A DNA stretch of 64,000 nucleotides from Subtercola boreus (GTDB lineage: Bacteria > Actinomycetota > Actinomycetes > Actinomycetales > Microbacteriaceae), in NCBI RefSeq assembly GCF_003399645.1, contig NZ_NBXD01000016.1, forward strand, positions 1 to 64,000. The letters are read 5' to 3'. Within the stretch, counting starts at the first letter, position 1. The number at the start of each line of letters is the position of its first letter. Both the position numbers and the translations under genes were made by a program. Shown piece after piece: positions 57,912-64,000 of this stretch. The notes below the pieces were generated by a model. That model was not told where the DNA came from. It did not search any database and worked only from the letters and a program-made list of their open reading frames with translations.

Positions 57912-58484
57912 ATGGCTGTTCTTCCCATTCGGATCTTCGGCGATCCGGCGCTCCACTCCCCCGCACTTCCCATCACTGCATTCGACGACGATCTGCGTGT
58001 TCTCGTCGCCGACATGGTCGACACGATGCATGCGGCGCCCGGTGTCGGGCTCGCCGCACCGCAGGTGGGTGTCGGGCTCCGGCTCTTCGTGTATGAGTAC
58101 ACCGACACCGACGATGTGGTGCACTCGGGCACGGCGGTGAACCCCGTGCTGCTTGTGAGCCCCCCTCCCGTCGAGGAGGCAGACGAAGACCTCGACTCCG
58201 AGGGTTGCCTCTCTTTTCCGGGTGAACGGTTTCCACTCGTCAGGTCGGCGGATGCTCTACTGCGGGCTTTCACCGTGACGGGCGAGCCCTTTGAGGTAGC
58301 TGCGTCGGGCTGGTTGGCACGGATCTTCCAGCACGAGTACGACCACCTCGACGGGTACCTCTACGTCGACAGGCTCGAGTTCTCGTACGCCAAGGCCGCG
58401 GGGAAGATCGCGCGTAAGCGCAGCTGGGGTGGACCGGGCCAGAAGTGGATGCCCGGGGTCGACACTTTCGAGGGCGGGGCCTAA
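57912..58484 (+). CDS. def: Peptide deformylase
   Basis: Removes the formyl group from new proteins. 190 residues. The three motifs are GVGLAAPQVGV (about 45-55), EGCLSFPG (about 100) and HEYDHLDG (about 140). The ATG lies just after a -10 box and is probably leaderless. Confidence 0.93.
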   Translation: MAVLPIRIFGDPALHSPALPITAFDDDLRVLVADMVDTMHAAPGVGLAAPQVGVGLRLFVYEYTDTDDVVHSGTAVNPVLLVSPPPVEEADEDLDSEGCLSFPGERFPLVRSADALLRAFTVTGEPFEVAASGWLARIFQHEYDHLDGYLYVDRLEFSYAKAAGKIARKRSWGGPGQKWMPGVDTFEGGA

Positions 58485-58676
58485 ATCGGCGGATGAACCG
58501 GGTCAGCATCGGGTCAGCCGGCTGCCCGCGACCCGGGTGGGGCGGCCTGCTGGATCGGCGTCACTCTGGGGTGCGGTATGCTTTTGGCTGCACGTTTCGG
58601 CGGGCAGGGTCGGGCGCAAGCCGTTCGATTCGGCCCTCAGATGTTTCGTGATAGCGTAACTAAGCTGTTTCAGCAT

Positions 58677-58749
58677 TCCTCGATAGCTCAATTGGCAGAG
58701 CAGCCGACTGTTAATCGGCAGGTTCTTGGTTCGAGTCCAAGTCGGGGAG
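58677..58749 (+). tRNA. tRNA-Asn (GUU)
   Basis: Acceptor TCCTCGA/TCGGGGA, D arm, anticodon stem GCCGA/TCGGC with loop CTGTTAA (anticodon GTT) and T arm CTTGG/CCAAG. A rho-independent terminator follows at once. Confidence 0.95.
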
Positions 58750-58751
58750 CG

Positions 58752-58788
58752 AAAAGGTCGTCAGGGCTCCACCCCGGCGGCCTTTTTT
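58752..58788 (+). terminator. Terminator of tRNA-Asn
   Basis: AAAAGGTCG pairs with CGGCCTTTT (one G-T pair) and is followed by a run of six T (58783-58788). Confidence 0.9.
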
Positions 58789-59124
58789 CATGCCCGGATG
58801 CGGGGTGGGCGCATCGTTTGGCGTGTTTGTAGGACACTCCGTGGGGAGGTGTGCAATGCGGTTGCGCTGCCGCGCCCTGCGGGCTTGCCGGGAATGGATG
58901 GGGCGGGTCGGGCGGATGGCTGGGTCAATGGCTGGGTGCCTGCGCTCGGGGCGTCAGGGAGGTGGCTGGGTCGGATGGCCGGGATTGTGCACTGACGGAT
59001 TCCTGTGTGCGTGATAGAGGATTTGGGGTGCGCGAGAAAGGGATGCCCGGTGCGCGGCAGCGTGATGCCGGGTGCATGGAGGCGGGGAGCCGGTGTGCTG
59101 CGAATGACCGGGTGTGGGTTGGGG
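58789..59124. other. G-rich non-coding stretch beside the HNH gene
   Basis: About 336 nt with no supportable gene. The plus strand is strongly G-rich with repeated GGATGGCTGGGT-like and GGTGCGCGG-like words. Frames open by chance and lack ribosome sites. It may be decayed sequence next to the multicopy HNH gene. Confidence 0.5.
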
Positions 59125-60606
59125 TTATCCGGTTTGTGGGAGTGGGCGGGCGCGGTTTTGTTGGCAGGGTCGGGGGGTTTGTCGCCAGTCGAGCCAGTCG
59201 GGGGGTATCAAATGCGGGGTTCCGTTTCGCATCACCAGCTTCCACCTCGTTTTGTGCACATGGGAGTGGTGGAAGTGGCAGAGCAGGGCACCGTTGTCGA
59301 GATCTGTTTTGCCCGGTTGGTGGGTTTTCGTTTGCCAGCCCTCGACGTGGTGTGATTCGCACCAGGACGGTGGTGCTTCGCAGGAGGGCCACACGCAGCC
59401 GCCGTCGCGGGCGGCGAGGGCACGGTTTTGCGCGGCGGTGAACAGGCGCTTCGTTTTGCCGTGCTGCAACACCTGACCCTGGCCACCGAACAAAGTCGTG
59501 ATGACATCCGAGTGGCAGAGCAGGGTTTCGATCGTGCTCGCGGGCACGGGTTCGGTGAGACCATCGATCCAACCGATACCGCGACCGGAGATGACGTCGT
59601 CGAGGGTGGCGTGCACGTTCACGGTGGGGGCGGCCCCGTTCAGGCGCGGCATCGACGGAAGGCCGGCTGCGGCGGTGACGAGTTGCAGGAGACCGTCGGC
59701 GAGCTTCTGACCCCTGGTGCGGGTGTCACGAAGCAGCGGGTCGACCGAGTCGCCGTCGGGGGCGGTCAGGTCGTGGGTGCCGGCGCCGGTGCTGGTGCCG
59801 GTGGGGTCGGTGAAGGTGGGGATGCGGGGGCTGGTGAACGGCTCAAGGGCTGCCCGCAAGTGACCGGCGGCGGTCGGGGGCAGGAGGCCGGTGAGTTTCG
59901 TCATCCCGGTCTTCTCCGTGACCAAAGTCAGGGTGCGTTTGTCGTGCAGTTGCGCCTCGGTGGGCTCGACACCGTCGGGGTCGAGGTGCGCGATCATCCG
60001 CACCGCGAAACGGTCGATGACATCTGCCGAGTAGCACTGGCCCCCCAACGACTCTTGCGCCAACGACACCAACTGGGCTTCGGCCTCGATCAGAGCATCC
60101 GTGAACCCCGTACATTTCGCCACCCGGCCGAGCCGGGTCGTGATCACGGTCGCCACGTCGAGACCGATCGCACCCAACCCGACCGCCTCCGCGACGTGGG
60201 AGAACGCGGGCAGGTTCGGCAGCCCACACAGCGACATCGTCACCCGCAACTCCCCACCGACCTTCATCAGCTTCTTCGCCGTGTGCTCGCTCGTACCGGT
60301 GTTCGCGGCCAAAAACCCGGCCGGGGTGGTGAAGTTCGACGCCTTCGACAACCCGTCCTCGCCGAGCTCGGGTCTGCACCTCTCAGCCACCTCCCCCGCC
60401 AGCTGCAGACGCAACGATGTGACCAACCGTTCCAGGTACTCCACCTGCACCACCCCAGCCATCAACTCACCAGTGGCAAGCCCCATGGGCGCGGCAGCCC
60501 CGGCACCCGATCCGGGGTCGAGTACGCCCAACCCGATGAGGGCATCCACGCACCCCACAATCGCCGACGCGGTGTCGACTTCGGGTGGTGTGGCGGGTGG
60601 TTTCAT
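59125..60606 (-). CDS. DUF222/HNH endonuclease-like protein
   Basis: A 493-residue protein with an N-terminal DUF222 helical domain and a C-terminal HNH site (CVWPSCEAPPSWCESHHVEGW, then DNGALLCHFHHSHVH). Such genes are multicopy in high-GC actinobacteria and resemble the mycobacterial 13E12 repeat family. Their role is unknown. The ATG at 60606 is preceded by GGAG at short distance; a TTG at 60618 is an alternative. It is located next to tRNA-Asn, with a G-rich gap between. Confidence 0.85.
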   Translation of the reverse strand: MKPPATPPEVDTASAIVGCVDALIGLGVLDPGSGAGAAAPMGLATGELMAGVVQVEYLERLVTSLRLQLAGEVAERCRPELGEDGLSKASNFTTPAGFLAANTGTSEHTAKKLMKVGGELRVTMSLCGLPNLPAFSHVAEAVGLGAIGLDVATVITTRLGRVAKCTGFTDALIEAEAQLVSLAQESLGGQCYSADVIDRFAVRMIAHLDPDGVEPTEAQLHDKRTLTLVTEKTGMTKLTGLLPPTAAGHLRAALEPFTSPRIPTFTDPTGTSTGAGTHDLTAPDGDSVDPLLRDTRTRGQKLADGLLQLVTAAAGLPSMPRLNGAAPTVNVHATLDDVISGRGIGWIDGLTEPVPASTIETLLCHSDVITTLFGGQGQVLQHGKTKRLFTAAQNRALAARDGGCVWPSCEAPPSWCESHHVEGWQTKTHQPGKTDLDNGALLCHFHHSHVHKTRWKLVMRNGTPHLIPPDWLDWRQTPRPCQQNRARPLPQTG

Positions 60607-60696
60607 GACTCCAGTCAAACACCAACCACTGACATTACCTCAGCAAAAACACCCTCAAACAGACCAGTTCCCAAAATAGTTTCTGAGAGTTTTTGG

Positions 60697-60702
60697 CAGA
60701 AT
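60697..60702 (+). promoter_or_regulatory. -10 box of azlC, leaderless arrangement
   Basis: CAGAAT ends 6 nt before the GTG at 60709. Confidence 0.4.
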
Positions 60703-60708
60703 GAAAGC

Positions 60709-61452
60709 GTGAGCGACGCGGACGAAGCAAGGCCCGCCGTGCGCGCCAGCCTCGCCGTCGGAATTGCCACTGCGGCCTACGGAGTCTCGTTCGGAGCACT
60801 CGCTACGGCGGCTGGACTGGATATCTGGCAGACGTGTTTCATGAGCCTCGTGATGTTCACGGGTGGTTCGCAATTCGCTCTCGTGGGTGTGATTGCTGCA
60901 GGAGGTATCGCGGCCGGGCCGTCGGCGATCGCCAGCGCCACCCTGCTCGGCTCACGCAACGTCATCTACGCACTTCGCATGTCTCCGGTTGTCGGATCCG
61001 GCTGGTTGAAACGAATTGGCGCCGCTCACTTGACGATTGATGAGTCTGTAGCTGTCTCGGCCGCACAGTCGACTCCGCGAGCACAGCGGGTCGGATTCTG
61101 GCTCACGGGCCTGATCGTCTTCGTCGGCTGGAATATCACCACCCTGATCGGTGCGCTCATCGGCGACCTGATCGGCGACGTCAGCGCCTATGGTCTCGAT
61201 GCCGCGGCCGCGGCTGCGTTTCTCGGCCTGCTGTGGCCACGGCTGAAGCAGTTGCAGGCCCAGGCCGTCGCCGTGGCGGCCGGAGTGGGCGCCGCGGCGC
61301 TCACTCCCTTCGTGACGCCCGGTCTGCCGGTGATCATCGCAGCAAGTGTGGCCGTGATCGTCGGTGTGACCAACTGGTTGGGCGCAGCATCCGGAGCCGA
61401 TCGCGAAAGCGGCACAGCCGAAATCGAACCGATCGAGGGGATGCCATCGTGA
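60709..61452 (+). CDS. azlC: AzlC-type branched-chain amino acid exporter subunit
   Basis: A 247-residue membrane protein of the AzlC/YgaZ family, the large subunit of a branched-chain amino acid exporter. Family features: SFGALATAAGL, MFTGGSQFALVGV, GSRNVIYALRMSP. The GTG at 60709 is preceded by a -10 box. The stop overlaps the azlD GTG (GTGA). Confidence 0.88.
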   Translation: MSDADEARPAVRASLAVGIATAAYGVSFGALATAAGLDIWQTCFMSLVMFTGGSQFALVGVIAAGGIAAGPSAIASATLLGSRNVIYALRMSPVVGSGWLKRIGAAHLTIDESVAVSAAQSTPRAQRVGFWLTGLIVFVGWNITTLIGALIGDLIGDVSAYGLDAAAAAAFLGLLWPRLKQLQAQAVAVAAGVGAAALTPFVTPGLPVIIAASVAVIVGVTNWLGAASGADRESGTAEIEPIEGMPS

Positions 61453-61754
61453 CGCTCTGGCAGGTTCTCATCGCAGCGGCCATCGCGTGCTTCGCTCTGA
61501 AACTCACCGGGTACGTGATTCCGCCTGCACTGATCTCACGCCCTACGCCAGCGCGTGTCGCCAATCTGCTGACAGTCGCGCTCCTCGCTGCGCTGATTGC
61601 CGTGCAGACGTTAGGGAACGGGCAGCACCTCGTCGTGGATGCACGGGTGCCCGCCGTGCTCGTGGCGGCCGGGCTCTATACGCTGAAGGTGCCGTTCATC
61701 GTCGTCGTCATCGCCGCCGCGGTCGTGGCCGCGGGTATCCGCGCCCTCACATGA
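61449..61754 (+). CDS. azlD: AzlD-type subunit
   Basis: A 101-residue membrane protein with three to four helices, the small partner of AzlC. It begins at a GTG overlapping the azlC stop, which implies coupled translation. The pattern ALKLTGYVIPPAL and VAAGLYTLKVPFIVVVI fits AzlD. Confidence 0.85.
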   Translation: MTLWQVLIAAAIACFALKLTGYVIPPALISRPTPARVANLLTVALLAALIAVQTLGNGQHLVVDARVPAVLVAAGLYTLKVPFIVVVIAAAVVAAGIRALT

Positions 61755-61788
61755 CAGAACCCACGACGGGCCCTGATCGACGCTTCTC

Positions 61789-62820
61789 TCAGTACCCCGC
61801 CTGCGGGTCGACGATTCCCGCGAAGGCCCCATCACCCAGGAACGCGGCCACGTTCTGCCGCAGGCGCGCTGCCAGCAGCGGCGCCGTCATCTCGGGTGTG
61901 TCAGCGCTGTGCGGGGTGATGATCGCGTTCGGGGACGACCAGAGCGGATGCCCGTCGGGCAGGGGCTCCGGATCGGTGACATCCACGCCCGCACCCGCGA
62001 TCTCGCCCGAAGCGAGGGCGTTGACCAGTGCGTCGGTGTCGATGAGTCCGCCTCGCGCGATGTTCACGATGTAGGCAGTCGACTTCATCAGCGCGAACTG
62101 GCTCGGTCCGAAAAGATGACGGGTTCCATCGGTCATTGCCGCCGCCACGATGACGAGGTCGGCTTCGGGCAACACGTCGTCGAGAGCATCCGCTCCCACG
62201 GTGCGGTCGGCTCCGGGCACCGCATCGGCGCTTCGACGTACGACGGTGACCGAGACGCCGAACGGGGCGAGCAGGTTGAGCAGTTCGACGGCGATACCGC
62301 CTGCGCCGATGATGACTACGTGGCGGCCGTAGAGTGACTCACCCGACGGACGCGCCCACGAGGTCGCGCGAACACGGGTCGGGATCTCGCGCATCAACGA
62401 CAGGGAGAGGGCCAGGGCATGCTCGGCGACCGGTTGGGCGTAAGCGCCTTTCGCGCTCGTCCAGAGCAGCTGTGGGCGGTCGTGCTGCTTCAGCTGGTCG
62501 GCGAAAGCATCGACACCCGCCCAGGGCAGCTGCACCCACTGCACCTGCGGATTGGCGTCGAGTGCGGCCGACAGATCACTGCCCGATCCCGAGGCGAGCC
62601 AGACGATCGCGCGGGTCTCCGGCGACAGCTCGGCAACGTCTCCCCCGGCCTCGGTGATCGCGTCGACGAAGATCTTCTTCGGGCGCGGCAGTACGGCGAT
62701 CGGCCCGGCGGCCGGACGCCGGTCGGCGGCCAGCGGTGTCGCATCGACCGCGAGCACGGCTCGGTGCTGCCCGGCGTGGGGGCCGGCAGCGTCGGGCTGG
62801 TCGTTTCGTGGGGTACTCAT
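61789..62820 (-). CDS. D-isomer 2-hydroxyacid dehydrogenase
   Basis: A 343-residue NAD-dependent dehydrogenase. The nucleotide fold has VIIGAGGIAVEL (about 168-179). Catalytic Arg in NIARGGLID, the acidic residue in GVDVTDPEPLP and His in ITPHSADT. It is similar to D-3-phosphoglycerate dehydrogenase-like enzymes but the substrate is open. Its start overlaps the stop of the ABC ATPase gene by 4 nt. Confidence 0.88.
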   Translation of the reverse strand: MSTPRNDQPDAAGPHAGQHRAVLAVDATPLAADRRPAAGPIAVLPRPKKIFVDAITEAGGDVAELSPETRAIVWLASGSGSDLSAALDANPQVQWVQLPWAGVDAFADQLKQHDRPQLLWTSAKGAYAQPVAEHALALSLSLMREIPTRVRATSWARPSGESLYGRHVVIIGAGGIAVELLNLLAPFGVSVTVVRRSADAVPGADRTVGADALDDVLPEADLVIVAAAMTDGTRHLFGPSQFALMKSTAYIVNIARGGLIDTDALVNALASGEIAGAGVDVTDPEPLPDGHPLWSSPNAIITPHSADTPEMTAPLLAARLRQNVAAFLGDGAFAGIVDPQAGY

Positions 62821-63620
62821 CGGTCCACCGATCGTGCGAGGCCTGTGACGTAGGGGTGCCGCGGATCTCGCAGAACATCATCGATCGTACCCGCGCCGAC
62901 GACGACCCCCTCGTGCAGCACGATGATGCGGTCGACCGATCGTCTCAGCACCTCGAGGTCGTGGCTCACGATGAGTGCAGTCGCACCCCGCTCCCGCTGC
63001 ATCGCGACGATGACATCGATGATCGGGCCGCGGATGGACACGTCAACACCGGCGGTGGGCTCGTCTGCGACGAGAAAAACCGGGTCCAGGATGAGCGACC
63101 GTGCGATCGCGACACGCTGGCGCTGACCGTTCGACAGTTCGTGCGGGAGCTTTCGTGCCGTTGAGACAGGCAGCAGCAGAGCATCCAGCAGCATGGCGAC
63201 CTTGAGGCTGGCCTCCTTCTCGCTGTAGCGCTTGTCGCGCGAGAAGATCGGCTCGGCGACGAGTTCGGCGACGGTGAGGTTCGGGGCGAACCCGCCACCC
63301 GAGCTCTGGGGCAGATAGCCGACACCGTACGTGAGCCTGTTGAACTTGCGACCGCGCACACCTTTGCGAAGGTCGAAGCCGAGAACCCGGAACCCTCCGC
63401 CGACGATGCGCGGGTTGACCTCAGCCGATCTCGACCCGCTCTGGCCCGAGGCGACGTGCGCGAAGGTGGACTTGCCCGATCCGCTGGAACCGACGACACC
63501 GACGATCTCGCCGGGCTCGACGCGCAGGCTCACGCCCCGCACCGCCGTGTACACCGGGCTGACGCTGTGGGCGGGATACTCGATCGTCACGTCGGACGCG
63601 AGCAGAACGGGCTCACTCAT
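62817..63620 (-). CDS. ABC transporter ATP-binding protein, peptide/nickel type
   Basis: A 267-residue ATPase: Walker A GSSGSGKST (about 44-52), signature LSNGQRQRVAIARS (LSNGQ in place of LSGGQ, as in Dpp/Opp ATPases) and Walker B VFLVADEPT. The C-terminus (DPRHPYVTGL) is the mark of oligopeptide/dipeptide ATPases. No permease gene is in the window, so this is an orphan or distant subunit. A TAAGCT -10 box lies 7 nt before the ATG. Confidence 0.9.
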   Translation of the reverse strand: MSEPVLLASDVTIEYPAHSVSPVYTAVRGVSLRVEPGEIVGVVGSSGSGKSTFAHVASGQSGSRSAEVNPRIVGGGFRVLGFDLRKGVRGRKFNRLTYGVGYLPQSSGGGFAPNLTVAELVAEPIFSRDKRYSEKEASLKVAMLLDALLLPVSTARKLPHELSNGQRQRVAIARSLILDPVFLVADEPTAGVDVSIRGPIIDVIVAMQRERGATALIVSHDLEVLRRSVDRIIVLHEGVVVGAGTIDDVLRDPRHPYVTGLARSVDR

Positions 63621-63627
63621 GGCCTCG

Positions 63628-63633
63628 AGCTTA
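63628..63633 (-). promoter_or_regulatory. -10 box of the ABC gene, leaderless arrangement
   Basis: TAAGCT on the minus strand, 7 nt before the ATG at 63620. Confidence 0.5.
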
Positions 63634-63639
63634 CGGCGC

Positions 63640-64000
63640 TCAATCCGCCTGGATGGCGCGCCTCTCCGCCTCGAGCTGCATGAGTTCGCGGTTGAGGGAA
63701 CGGTACGCCTCGGGGTCTGCTGTCGAATCGGTGCGTTGCAGCCGGCCGTGCACCTCGGCCTTGCGACGCACGAGATGCCGCTCGATGAGCGATGACGTCA
63801 CACGCCGGAGATAGACATCGAGCTCCCGCTCGGGTCGCTCGGGAACCGGAGCCACGGCGAGCTGCTCGACGAGCCTGACGTACTGCGGTGCGACGGCACC
63901 CGCGATGACGGCGACCCAGTCGGCCCGCTCGTAGTCGTCGATCGAGGCCGCTATCGCACTGCGGACAGCGGCGAGGGAGGCATCGCTGAACCCGACGACG
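63640..64000 (-). CDS. dnaG: DNA primase, C-terminal fragment
   Basis: The 3' end of a gene whose 5' part is beyond the window. The frame is open to the right edge. The visible 119 residues (FSDASLAAVRSAIAA ... LMQLEAERRAIQAD) match the C-terminal helicase-binding region of actinobacterial DnaG in position and pattern (WVAVIAGAVAPQYVRLVEQLAV, then ELMQLEAERRA). The catalytic domains are not visible. Confidence 0.65.
   Translation of the reverse strand, partial: VVGFSDASLAAVRSAIAASIDDYERADWVAVIAGAVAPQYVRLVEQLAVAPVPERPERELDVYLRRVTSSLIERHLVRRKAEVHGRLQRTDSTADPEAYRSLNRELMQLEAERRAIQAD

Noticed and set aside
58851-59441. Plus-strand frames in the G-rich gap after tRNA-Asn
   Set aside because: No ribosome site or family match; the frame crosses into the antisense of the HNH gene.
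59125-60606. HNH gene as part of a mobile element
   Set aside because: No transposase, integrase, or terminal repeats were seen; multicopy DUF222-HNH genes are ordinary in these actinobacteria.

Overview
High-GC actinobacterial chromosome, most probably Microbacteriaceae; the genus cannot be fixed from sequence alone. The evidence is the gene content: a ParE/ParC pair beside sigA, actinobacterial glnA/glnE/nadE/panB/map synteny, a FasR-fabD-fabH-acpP-fabF block, homodimeric AceE, a DUF222-HNH gene, and many genes that start 6-7 nt after a TANNNT -10 box. It is almost entirely core chromosome. No prophage, insertion sequence, integrase or CRISPR array was seen.

Layout. 1-7 kb: topoisomerase IV subunits ParC and ParE, a secreted DUF4214 protein and a small DUF7455 zinc protein. 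7-10.6 kb: a sigA-murT-gatD run on the minus strand. 10.8-18 kb: MFS transporter, PAC2 protein, PepA, then dihydrolipoyl dehydrogenase and the lipoyl acyltransferase. 18-31.6 kb: a degenerate kinase-like membrane protein, DUF4191, type III glutamine synthetase, RDD protein, GlnA type I, a LysM-like lipoprotein, a SHOCT protein, a triple YbjQ-domain protein, GlnE and a second type I GlnA. 31.6-36.3 kb: NadE, PanB, a SPOR-like protein, Map and polyphosphate glucokinase. 36.3-43.7 kb: RNase P RNA, a coiled-coil protein with a decayed zinc ribbon, Nif3, a SatD/membrane-protein operon, a methyltransferase, a DUF418-like membrane protein and a Tat-exported beta-helix protein. 43.7-52.1 kb: tRNA-Val, peroxiredoxin, AceE, then FasR and the fatty-acid synthase II genes. 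52-64 kb: DUF3145, PadR-like regulator, lipoprotein, hydrolase, two tRNAs, glycosyltransferase, DMT transporter, deformylase, HNH protein, AzlCD, hydroxyacid dehydrogenase, ABC ATPase and the 3' end of dnaG.

What stands out. (1) The MurT/GatD pair contains no cysteine at all: the glutaminase nucleophile of GatD is glycine and the MurT zinc ribbon is gone. Classical amidation of lipid II at D-Glu is therefore unlikely by glutamine hydrolysis. This fits, as inference, the B-type peptidoglycan of Microbacteriaceae, where the D-Glu alpha-carboxyl carries the interpeptide bridge. (2) GlnR-like operators precede the type III and type I glutamine synthetases but not the second type I gene. (3) A near-identical AGCT-CTC-AGCT palindrome sits over the -35 region of both satD and nif3, and SatD carries a helix-turn-helix. 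(4) At least seventeen genes look leaderless. (5) Long inverted and tandem repeats lie in gene 3' ends and intergenic gaps.
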